Below are positions 1 through 10,000 of a stretch of DNA of 64,000 bases, piece by piece. The stretch lies in NCBI RefSeq assembly GCF_022539315.1, contig NC_066326.1:18368601-18432600 (forward strand). Reading direction: 5' to 3'. Under the pieces are notes generated by a model, which did not search any database, was not told the DNA's origin, and worked only from the letters and a program-made list of their open reading frames with translations. Every line of letters begins with the position of its first letter. The first letter of the stretch is position 1. This DNA comes from Serinus canaria (lineage: Eukaryota; Chordata; Aves; Passeriformes; Fringillidae). The translations under genes were made by a program, and so were the position numbers.

Positions 1-194
1 GGGGGGCGGCTTTAACCACGGAGCGGGGACAAGGACAAATCCCGAGTTTAGACGTCAAAACGCTGCGGGTTCAGCCCTGAAAGGAAGAATCCCTCGTCAG
101 AGCCATGTCTGCGATCTGGAGAGAAAATCCCTGGCGGGGGGAGAGGCAGAGCCGTGACTCAGCTGCGGCTCTGCCCCGCGGGGCCGGGGGCGGC

Positions 195-195
<1 letters not shown>
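1..195. promoter_or_regulatory. CpG-rich shoulder, possibly the edge of the SYN2 promoter CpG island
   Basis: This stretch is GC-rich with roughly twenty CpG dinucleotides in under 200 bases, whereas most of the following 40 kb is CpG-poor. I see no synapsin exon 1 coding sequence or splice donor here. The simplest reading is the 3' margin of a CpG island whose core, with SYN2 exon 1, lies left of the window. This is inference; an unrelated GC-rich patch cannot be excluded. Confidence 0.4.

Positions 196-252
<57 letters not shown>
196..252 (+). repeat. GCT/CTG trinucleotide repeat, 19 pure units
   Basis: An uninterrupted run of 19 GCT units is followed to about position 390 by degenerate TTCTGC, CTCCTTCTG and GATGATGCT triplets, which look like older, decayed parts of the same tract. 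The CTG version is on the SYN2 sense strand. Short open frames here (poly-Ala and poly-Leu) are products of the repeat, not genes. Confidence 0.95.
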
Positions 253-253
<1 letters not shown>

Positions 254-540
254 CTCTTTCTGATTTTTCTCTTCTTCTGCTTCTGCTTCTGCTGCTCCTT
301 CTGATTCTGCTTCTTCTCCTTCTGCTCCTTCTGATTCTGCTGCTGCTGCTAATGATGATGCTGATGATGCTGGTGATGCTGATGATGATGCTGCCCTTCC
401 TCATGCACCCCCCGGTCCCACAGCTCTCTGGGAATGCTCAGTCACAGGAGAGCTTCAAATTATTCTGTCACAGACAGCACGTTCCTAGGGTAAAGCAGAC
501 AGGCAGGAAGGTGGAAACATGTCTGGAACAGCAAAATCTG

Positions 541-1124
541 AGACACCTCCATCCTTGGGACACCTCCACTCCCTAGGGCACCTCCATCCCCTGGGACACC
601 TCCATCCTGGGACACCTCCATCCCTGGGACAACTCCATCCCTGGGACACCTCCATCCCCTGGGACACCTCTGCCCCTGGGACACCTCCATCCCTGAGACA
701 CCTCCATCCCTGGGACACCTCCATCCCGGGGACACCTCCATCCCTGAGACACCTCCATCCCTGGGACACCTCTGCCCCTGGGACACCTCCATCCCTGGGA
801 CACCTCCATCTCTGGGACACCTCCATCCCTGAGACACCTCCATCCTTGGGACACCTCCATCATCTAGGACACCTCCATCCCTGGGACACCTCCACCCCTG
901 GGACACCTCCATCCCTGAGACACCTCCATCCCTGGGACACCTCCATCCCTGGGACACCTCCATCCCTGAGACACCTCCATCCCTGGGACACCTCCATCCC
1001 TGGGACACCTCCATCCCTGGGACACCTCCATCCCTCTGGGACACCTCCATCCCTGGGACATCCCCACCCCCTGGGACACCTCCACCCTCTGGGACACCTC
1101 CACCCTCTGGGACACCTCCATCCC
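541..1124. repeat. 17-bp minisatellite (CACCTCCATCCCTGGGA), about 34 units
   Basis: The 17-base unit is repeated head to tail with few changes. Some units carry GAGACACC instead of GGGACACC. These variants lie about 51 or 85 bases apart, both multiples of 17, so there is higher-order structure on top of the basic unit. The array runs directly into a block of N, so its true length is unknown. Long open frames on both strands arise only because the unit lacks stop codons. Confidence 0.95.
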
Positions 1125-1624
1125 NNNNNNNNNNNNNNNNNNNNNNNNNNNNNNNNNNNNNNNNNNNNNNNNNNNNNNNNNNNNNNNNNNNNNNNNNNNN
1201 NNNNNNNNNNNNNNNNNNNNNNNNNNNNNNNNNNNNNNNNNNNNNNNNNNNNNNNNNNNNNNNNNNNNNNNNNNNNNNNNNNNNNNNNNNNNNNNNNNNN
1301 NNNNNNNNNNNNNNNNNNNNNNNNNNNNNNNNNNNNNNNNNNNNNNNNNNNNNNNNNNNNNNNNNNNNNNNNNNNNNNNNNNNNNNNNNNNNNNNNNNNN
1401 NNNNNNNNNNNNNNNNNNNNNNNNNNNNNNNNNNNNNNNNNNNNNNNNNNNNNNNNNNNNNNNNNNNNNNNNNNNNNNNNNNNNNNNNNNNNNNNNNNNN
1501 NNNNNNNNNNNNNNNNNNNNNNNNNNNNNNNNNNNNNNNNNNNNNNNNNNNNNNNNNNNNNNNNNNNNNNNNNNNNNNNNNNNNNNNNNNNNNNNNNNNN
1601 NNNNNNNNNNNNNNNNNNNNNNNN
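1125..1624. other. Assembly gap of exactly 500 N
   Basis: Exactly 500 unknown bases begin inside the 17-bp minisatellite. The round number suggests a placeholder, not a measured size. Sequence resumes at 1625 in non-repetitive DNA, so the array ends within the gap. Confidence 0.98.
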
Positions 1625-2549
1625 CTCTCTTCCCCATTTCTGAGGTACCTGAGAGGTTCAGCCCTCCCAGAACACCTGATCCCAGAGATTCCCCTCTAAT
1701 GTACAACCCTCCCTTTTCATTTTTAATTCTTACTGAATTTAGGGGTTTTTCTTCCTCATTGTTTCTTTCATCTCTCAATGTCTAATTTCATTTAGCAAAC
1801 CTACAGGTTTTTTTTAAAGGCAAATTTATTTTCCATTCACCAATCAGTGGAATCCTTCCCATTGTTTCTTTTCTCTCCCAGTGCTGGTTTTATCCACCAG
1901 CAGCCCCACAGCTGGTTTGGAAAGCCAAATCTGCCATTCCTCCCAAAAAGAAGCCAAAATGAACATGGATTTATTTTTTTCTGGAGGTACATTTGAATTT
2001 TGGCTTTGTTTGTTTTATCCTCTAAGGAAGAGGGGCTCGGCCAAGGCAAGGCTGTTTGTTTGTGTGTGCTCAGGAAATCCCAGCTGATCTGTGAAGGTTG
2101 TGTCAGCAGGAGACTGAAACTGGCTTTTCTGAGCGAGTTCATGGTTCCTCTGTGGGAAACTCTGCCTTGAGGAGCTGTTGCTTGGAGAGGGAAATGTTGT
2201 TTTACTCAGCACTTTAAAATAAATCTGAACGAGTTATTTCCAGCCTCTCCTAGCAAGCTACTACTACATGGCCACGGGCTAAAAACTGAATTCTGAATCC
2301 CCATTCCAGCTCCTTCCCACTGCCCACAGCCCTTCAGCTTCACAAAATGGTTTGCAAAGATCCTGCAGGTTTTACATTATTTGGATTTATCAGTTTGGGT
2401 TTATCAGTTTGGATTTATCAGTTTGGGTTTCCCCATCTGTGAGTAAAGCTGCTCTCCATCTCCTGCACTGTGGTCACGATGCTCTCTTGGTTTGTCAACA
2501 AGTATTTACCAATCCATATTTACAAATGAGATCAGTTCTGAGGGGCAGA

Positions 2550-2689
2550 AATGGCATTTGGGAAATGGCAAAGTGGAATTTGGGAAATGGCAAACACTGG
2601 AATTTGGGAAATGGCAAACACTGGAATTTAGGAAATGGCAAACTGGAATTTAGGAAATGGCAAACTGGAATTTAGGAAAGGGCAAATGG
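2550..2689. repeat. Short tandem repeat, unit about 21-25 bp (GGAATTTGGGAAATGGCAAA)
   Basis: About six units of GGAATTT(G/A)GGAAATGGCAAAC(ACT) occur head to tail. Units alternate between a longer form containing CACT and a shorter form without it. Confidence 0.9.
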
Positions 2690-3059
2690 TGACAAAAGCA
2701 CTTTCAGATCAGTGCTTCCTTCCAGGACAGGGGGAATTGTTCACCTCTGAGCTGTGTTGGACTGTCCTGGCTCTGGGAGAGGATTCCTCTTCCCAGCCCA
2801 TTTTCCAGCAGCATTCCTGGCAGCTCAGTAGCTGGCCAGAGTGAGGTGAGGGAAGTGTTGGGAGGGGCTGAAATACTGTTAATTTGGATATCTAAAACCC
2901 CTCTTCCTCCCCTTTTTGGAAGCTGGGCAGTGTAGAGAAGAGCTGTGAGAGGATTCCTGGTTGGTTTCTGGCAGAGGGGATGATGCTGGCACCAATCCCT
3001 GTGCCCTCCCCTCCTGCCCTGCTGCCTTCCCCAGGACTCAGAGCAGGGAGCTGCACAGC

Positions 3060-3150
3060 AGGATTTGAAACCAGGATTTGAAACCAGGATTTCAAACCAG
3101 GATTTGAAACCAGGATTTCAAACCAGGATTTCAAACCAGGATTTAAAACC
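3060..3150. repeat. 13-bp tandem repeat (AGGATTTGAAACC), about 7 units
   Basis: Seven units of CCAGGATTT(G/C)AAA are repeated head to tail. The G/C variant at one position alternates along the array. Confidence 0.9.
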
Positions 3151-4303
3151 TGCTTCAAGCATATCCAAGTAAATATCCAAGGAGGGGATCCTGAGCCCTA
3201 CAGGATTGCTGCATCCCCACTGAGCAGTGCCAGTGCTGAAATCTGGGGAGGAGATCTGCAGGGGCTCTCTGAGGTTTCATTCAGGAGAAGGCTCCGAGCA
3301 ACCAAGGCTCTCTCTGTGTTTTTGGGAGGGAAATCACCTCCCGTGGTGGTGCTGCCCGACCCCGCAGGCAGGGCTCCTCTCTTGGGGCAGGCACACCCAA
3401 ATATTGCAGTTTTTTCTCCAGGGGTTCTAACAGACCTCCTGTCTTAGGTACACATGGAAAACAGGGAACAAAATGTGAGGTTTGGGCTGGCTCAGCTGAC
3501 CCAGATTGCCTCTCTGTGTTTATCCAGAGCTCAGGATGTTACAGACACAGGGTTCCAACTTCTTTCCTCAAATAAAATGAGAAAACATAAACAACAAAAA
3601 AAAAAATTTATAAATATAAATTTATGTTTATTTTAAAGGTGAAATAGATCCTCGTCTACTAAATGCCTTTCTAGGAGGACAGTATTTCCCCCTTTGAAAA
3701 TACAGTATTTTTCACAAGATGTAAATACATTTGCATGCTGGTGACTTCCCTGATAGCCTGTGAAACCACCTGAAAATTGCAGAAACCCTCAGTGTGTACA
3801 GCCAGGGCCAGGAACACTTGAGATCACACATCCTGTGTGCCCTGAGATGCTGCCAAGCAGCGTGGAAGCCCCATGAAATCCAAACCTCGCTCTCAGGATG
3901 GGCTGATATCGATTTTGGGCTGCTCTCTCCCAGCCCCTGGAATCCCTGGGAGTGCCAGGGCTGGAAGTTCAGCACTCAGCATCCCCCAGCTGCAGGCTGG
4001 GCTCTGCCTGAGCAGCCTGGCACCTGCTCAGGTGGCCAAAGCCCAGCTCAAAACCACAGCTCTGCTGCCCAAACACCCCACCTTTGTAGGTGGAAACGCA
4101 TTTAGAAATAAACTGAATAAAAATAATTTAAAATTGCATTCAGAAACTTGCATTTGGATACTGAAGTTCAAAGAATTGCAGAATGTGTTGTGGAAGGAGA
4201 ATGAGTAAGATTTTTGGGTGGTTTTTTTTTTTTGTGTGTGTGTTTTGGGGGCTTCCTCTTTTTTATTTTATTCGTTTTTATCTTTTGAGTGGAATTTTGT
4301 TTA

Positions 4304-4465
4304 TTTTGGAGGTTTTTTGTTTTGTTTTCTGCTTTTTGGTCGGTTTTCTCCTCCCCTCTTGTGCTGTTTTTTTTTTATCTTCTGACTGGATTTTTTTTTG
4401 TTTGTTTTGCAGGTTTTTTAATTTTTTTTCTGCTTTTTGGTCGGTTTTCTCCTCCCCTCCTGTGC
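4304..4465. repeat. Two-copy, 100-bp T-rich tandem duplication
   Basis: The block TCTGCTTTTTGGTCGGTTTT followed by CTCCTCCCCTC occurs at 4329 and again at 4429, with related T-rich sequence in front of each copy. This is a simple two-unit tandem duplication. Confidence 0.85.
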
Positions 4466-5026
4466 TGCTGTGTGCTCCCTGAGGCATTTCCCTGCAGCAC
4501 AACCATGATTCCCTTGCAGCAGGAGCAACCAGAAAGGGGCAAGGAGGAGGGGAAAATCCAGTTTGCAGGAAGGAAAGGAGGAAAGGATCCAGGCAGGGCC
4601 AGGAGCTGCTGTGGCCATGAAGCTGAGGAAAGGCTTTATTTGGTTTTATTTGGTTTTATTTGGTTTTATTTTGGTTATTAGGGAAAAACCCCTCAACCCA
4701 AATTCAGTTTGTTTTGTGCTAGGCTTTTCCCCCACCAATCCTACACATTTATACATTTCTCAAAACCCATTCTAGTCGTGGTGAAACAAATCAAAATGAA
4801 TTGCTGGTTTTAGTATGGGCCATTCTCTGGCTCAGGGAGAAAATCAAGGGAGATGAGAGCAGATCTGTGAAGAATCCTGGGTGGTTTCAGCATGAGCTGT
4901 TTGTGGGAATAAGCAGAACTGTGGGGCTGGTTTTGGAATAAGCATTTCAAGGTGCCTGAGCCTGGTTTAAGCAGAATTTAAAACACTGAAGGTCACCTCT
5001 GCCACTGGAAAATCTAAAAGAAATAT

Positions 5027-5048
5027 TTTTATCACTGCAGTGATAAAA
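5027..5048. repeat. 22-bp perfect palindrome centred on CTGCAG
   Basis: TTTTATCACTG is followed immediately by its exact reverse complement CAGTGATAAAA, with no spacer. Function is unknown; it could extrude as a small cruciform or bind a dimeric protein. Confidence 0.9.
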
Positions 5049-5689
5049 TTTTGTTGTGCAAATCTAGAGCAGGGACACACGAGAGAAGTGGAAATTATTT
5101 TCTTGTCCTTCTAAAAGGGCTGGTTTTGGTTCCCAAAGCATCTGTGGTGAAAATGAAAGATATTTTCTGTGTTTTCTGTTTGCTGATCAGAACAGAGGTC
5201 AGGGAGGGAAACAAATCCTCTGCAACACTAAACATCCACCCACTTAAATCAGTTTTTAAAAATTTATTTCCCCCCTTATAGAAGTTGCTTACTCAGTGGC
5301 AGCTGCTTGCCTAGAATGGGGACAGTTTTCTCTGCCATCCAGGAGATTTTATTTGGAGCTGTGCTGAGTGGATGCTCAGTACATTTCCACTTCCCCGGGC
5401 TGGAAAATGGGCTCATGGCAGGAAGAGGGTGAGCTGTGCTCTCAGCAGCTCATTCCCTGGAATAATTGCATTGAAAGGAAGAAATGTGGGATATGGTATT
5501 GAAAACACTCTTTAAAAAGAGGAAAATCTTCATTTTATCCCTCTATTTCCCTAAATCACTGACAGAACTGACTCCTCCTGTAACAGAGCTCAGCATTTCA
5601 GCTCTGCTGTACCTGCAGGAGTTACTCAGCCTCTTTAATCTAGTCTGAAATACAACCTAGTTAATCAATTCTAAATTTTACCTCCTGTT

Positions 5690-5960
5690 AATTAATTACA
5701 AAAATTAATAATTACTAAAATATTATATATTAAAAGGCAAATTAAAAATATTAATTATTGTATCAATTACTTCATGATAGGATAATTTTATTAAAATATT
5801 TAAAATTAAATTTTATTTGAATTTAATTTGAAAATTATATGAAATTATTTTATGGCGAGATATTAATTTTTTATTATTAAGTTTATTTCAAAATTATTTA
5901 TATAATAAAATTTAATACCTTACTAAATGTTATGTCCTAGTTAATGAGAAATAATTAAAA
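5690..5960. repeat. AT-rich low-complexity tract
   Basis: About 270 bases are almost entirely A and T, with recurring TTAAT, AAATTA and ATTATT words. There is no clear period. No coding or RNA signal is seen. Confidence 0.85.
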
Positions 5961-6088
5961 TGTGTCAGAACGATGTGATAATGAGGGGAAGTTGAGGGCT
6001 GAGGTTTTGGAAGGGGCTCTGCTCACCCTCATCCCTCTCATCACAATTTTCTGCTCTCCCTGGTTTGTGTCACAGACTTTGGGACCAG

Positions 6089-7022
6089 GAAAGGGTTTGG
6101 GTTTGTGTCCTTAGGGAAAGGGTTTGGGTTTGTGTCCTTAGGGAAAGGGTTTGGGTTTGTATCCTTAGGGAAAGGGTTTGGGTTTGTGTCCTGAAGGAAA
6201 GGGATTGGGTTTGTGTCCTAGGGAAAAGGGTTTGGGGTTTGTGTCCTAGAAAGGGTTTGGTTTGTTTCCTTATGGAAAGGCGTTTTGGTTGTGTCCTTAG
6301 GTAAAGGTTTTTGGGCTTTGTGTCCTTAATGAAAGGGTGGGGGTTTTTGTCCTTAAGTAAAGGGATTGGGTTTGGGCACTTAGGAAAGGGTTCTGGGTTT
6401 GGTCCTTAAGGAAGGTTTGTGGTTTGGGCCTTAGGAAGGGATTGGGTTGTGTCTTAGGAAAGGGTTTGGGTTGTACCGAAGGAACTGTTTGGGTTTGTTC
6501 CTTAGGGAAAGGGTTGGGTTTGTGTCCCTTAGGGTAAATGGTTTGGGTTTGGGCCGTCATGGAAAGGGTTTGGGTTTGTTCCTTAGTAAGGGGTTTGGTT
6601 TTGTGTCCCTTAGGAAAGGTTTGGGTTTGTGTCTTAGGAAAGGTTTGGGTGTGTATCCTGAAGGAAAGGTTTTGGTCTTTATCCTTAGGCAGGGTTGGTT
6701 TTGTCCTTAAGTAAGGGTTTGGGTTTGTATCCTGAAGGAAAGGGTTTGGGTTTGTGTCCTTAGGGAAAGGGTTTGGGTTTGTGTCCTGAGGGAAAGGGTT
6801 TGGGTTTGTGTCCTGAAGGAAAGGGATTGGGTTTGTGTGGTGTCCCTTAGGGCAAGGGTTGGTTGTGTCCTTAGTGACAGGTTTGGGTTTGTAATCCTTA
6901 GGGACGGGTTTGGGTTTGTATCCTCTTAGGAAGGGTTGGGTTTGTATCCCTTAGGGAAAGGTTTGGGGCTTTTATCCTTAGGGGAAAGGTTTGGTTTGTC
7001 TCCTGACGGAATGGTTTGTTTT
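6089..7022. repeat. G-rich 27-bp minisatellite, about 33 units
   Basis: The unit reads TTAGGGAAAGGGTTTGGGTT followed by TGTGTCC. Each unit has three G triplets and a TTAGGG word but is not a telomere array. The first four units and those at about 6720-6830 are clean. Units between about 6230 and 6720 and after 6830 show many one-base losses or gains in G, T and A runs. That could be real divergence or uncorrected long-read homopolymer error. Confidence 0.93.
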
Positions 7023-10000
7023 TACCCAACTTTTGTTGTGGTCCCAGAAATTCCTCCAGCAGAAGAGGATTTGGGAACAAAGCCCAGCAAGTCCTGCAGG
7101 CTTCAGAGGGTTAGATCATCCCTCAGTCAGGATCCTGCTCAGTAAAAACCAGGGAATTCTTTTACAAAGTAAGGCTGGGCAATTTCTGTCAGAGAGGGCA
7201 GGATTGCTCAGGAATGTCAGGTTTATTTTACTTTCCTGAAGGCAATGCATGGAGGTCAGGCTGGGTATAGTGAATAAACTCTTTCTGGTACCATTCCCTT
7301 TGCTTTTCTGAAGGGTGACTGCACTGTAACTCGGGTCAGAAAGGTTCAAATTCAGGTTTGGAGTTCTTTTGTCTGGTTTTTTCCTTTTTTTTTTTACTTA
7401 ATTAATCCTCTTAACAAAATTTGCTGCAATCATCTGGATGCTGATGCCTGAGAGGCACATAGGGAGGTAATTATTTTGTTTGCATTCCACAGGGCTTCTA
7501 AATGTCTGTTAATGACCGTGTTCCCTGGACTGCAGCATTAATTCCATGGGCAGGAGCACTGGAATTGAGCAGCTGAGTGCCTCAGACACCTTCCAGCAGG
7601 ATAATCCAAGTTTATTCTCCTGCAGCTCCCAGTTTTCCTTGGAGCAGGGTTTTGCTCCCACCAACTCACCCAGCCAGACTGTATTTATTGATTTCAGAGC
7701 TTGAACCTGTAATTAATCCAGCTGGAATTTCCCAAGGGGACTTGTCAGGCGTTTTTCCACCCACTGTGTGGAAGCTCAGGTTCTGCACTCCCAAAGTGCT
7801 GAAACCACTGGGGGGGAGGGCTTGGCACCAATATTTAGTGGGAAGGGGGTCAGAAGGTTCCCTTTTCCAGCCATTTGGAGTTTTGCTGAGCTCCTCGAGC
7901 ACAGAAAACCAGAATAAACCAGAAAACCACAAATAAACCCAAGTACCCATGAGTGCAGCCTGAATGGAAAGCCAGCTCTGCAACGCTCAGCACTGCCATG
8001 GAAAGGGGAAAGAGAAAACCCAAAGGCAGGCAGGTTCATGGCAGGATCTACTGGTGCTGCATGCAGAGTGTTTGCATTTATTTCCCCCACAGCCCACATG
8101 GCAATTATTCAGTGTTAGCAGCTTGGGTTGTTTATTCTGGGTACAGGTCAAATCTGGATTGACGTGCTGATCAGTTTGGTGCAAGTTTCATTTGTTTATG
8201 CCTCACCTTGCAGTAACCCAAATTTTGCCCTTTTCACTTTTGAAGGGTTGAGTCATTTGCCTTTGAACATTTTGCCTCCAGTCAGAAGCCAAGAATTTTG
8301 CAGAGAGCAGAATTGAAATGGAAGGAGAACACACTGTGTCTCTTACAGCTGATGCAGAGCTCGGACATTTGTTTGACCCAAAAGAATTTTGTATTCCTAG
8401 CAGTGCCTTTATTTGCAAACTCCAGTTTTTGATGTGCCATCCTTCATTTGGGGGCTGCCTCCAGAACACAAAATGATCTCCAATTCTTCTGTCTCATTCC
8501 CAGAAATGGGGTAGCCTACAAAAATAAAATTTCACAGTCACCCTAATCAAATCTTTTATTAATTTGCACGGCAGTCTGTGGATTATAAAAGCTCTGAGTC
8601 AGCATTCAGCTACCAACTTCAAAGGAGGAATATTCAGATTAAAGCAGAGGGGATGAGTCACCTCAGCAGCTTCTGGAATGAGCTTTTTATCAAGGCAAAG
8701 CAACTCGGGATACATGGGAAAAGAGAGATGCTCTGAATAAGGTAGCCGGGGGCAAATACAAGGGAAAGCAGATTTCAGGCTTCCCTTGGGTGAGGAATTA
8801 TTGGAATCTTCTTAGGCTCATCCAGCACCAGCAGCTCTTGTCCAGTCTGCAGAAACCAATTAACTGAGCAGGCACCACCATGTGCAGGAAGTGACAGAAA
8901 ATGAGATATTCCATGGCAGTGAACTGAATTTACACCTGTGAGGTGTGGGAGCAGTGAAGAACCACACACCACGGATTCTTCCTGGGATTCTTCCTCCACT
9001 TTTCTGGGGCTTTTTGCTGTGGGTGAAATTTCTGCTCCCATTTTCCATCGTGGCATCCCTCACCATGGATTTATGTGTGCAGGAGCTTTACTCCTTCCCC
9101 GATTTTTTCCAAATATATATATTGACATATATTCCAAATATATATATATATATTTAAAATTTAATTCCTACACATTGTTTATTTGCCAGTCCAGTTGTTT
9201 TAGTCCAAGCTGGAACTTATTCAGGCAGGTTTTTGAGGTTGCTGTGAGAATGGGGATGAACCTGGATAATATCTGTATTTTCCACTGATGATGTTTTCCA
9301 CAACATGACACAAGCATAGGAATTAAAGAGAAATTTCATGTTAAAGAGAAATTAAAGAGAAAATTCTAAATTAAAATTCTAAATTTGCAAGTTCCTGAGG
9401 AAACAGAGAATCCTTTTAGGAGCAGAGTTGTGCATGGAACACACTTGGGGATTATTTTGCTTGTCAGCAGCAAGTCCCACCTAAGTTATATTAAACATTT
9501 ATCATCAAATGACATTTTGACATCTGTGATAGTCATAAGAGCATTCCCAGCAAAATGGGCCTGGAAAGACTTTGGATGCTTATCTTCTTTGCACTTTTTT
9601 GCTCTTTCTGTATTAATTTTTATTTAAAAAAAAAAGAAAAAAAAAGAAGGAAGTTCTTGTGTAGAGCTGCTGTAAATGTGCTGCACTTCAAGTAGAATTT
9701 TGGCAGCAGAGGTGGCTCAAATTTTGTAGCAGTTCATCTGTTCCTGTGTGATAAAGGCCCAGAAAGCTGCAGGACATTACTCACTGCTTTCTGCAGATTG
9801 CTGATTTCCCTTTTCTCCTCTTTTTGAACTGCCCAAGCATTAGTGATGTTAATTTGTGCACACAGCCTCAGAGATAAGCCGTGAAAGGAGAAATGGGGTT
9901 TGCTTTGCCCAGCCCCAGAGCTGGGAGGGTGGAAAACACTGCTCAGAACTGATGGCCTGGGAAGAAGTGGGGGTCAGCCCCAAGTGCCATCCTTTGGTAT

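Larger units (their letters stand above)
1625..6088. other. SYN2 intron 1 segment, mostly unique with small tandem repeats
   Basis: I see no exon, RNA gene or classifiable transposon here. It contains short tandem arrays (2550-2689, 3060-3150), a T-rich 100-base tandem duplication (about 4304-4465), a perfect palindrome (5027-5048), and an extremely AT-rich tract (about 5690-5960) made of TTAAT and AAATTA strings. Small open frames have no recognisable similarity. Confidence 0.6.

Noticed and set aside
1..195. SYN2 exon 1
   Set aside because: The region is CpG-rich, but no frame encodes the conserved synapsin N-terminus and no donor preceded by the expected DW codons is present.
541..1124. 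CRISPR-like array
   Set aside because: Units are directly adjacent 17-mers with no unique spacers, in a vertebrate intron.
6089..7022. Interstitial telomere array
   Set aside because: TTAGGG occurs once per 27-bp unit, not in tandem, so this is a G-rich minisatellite and not telomeric DNA.
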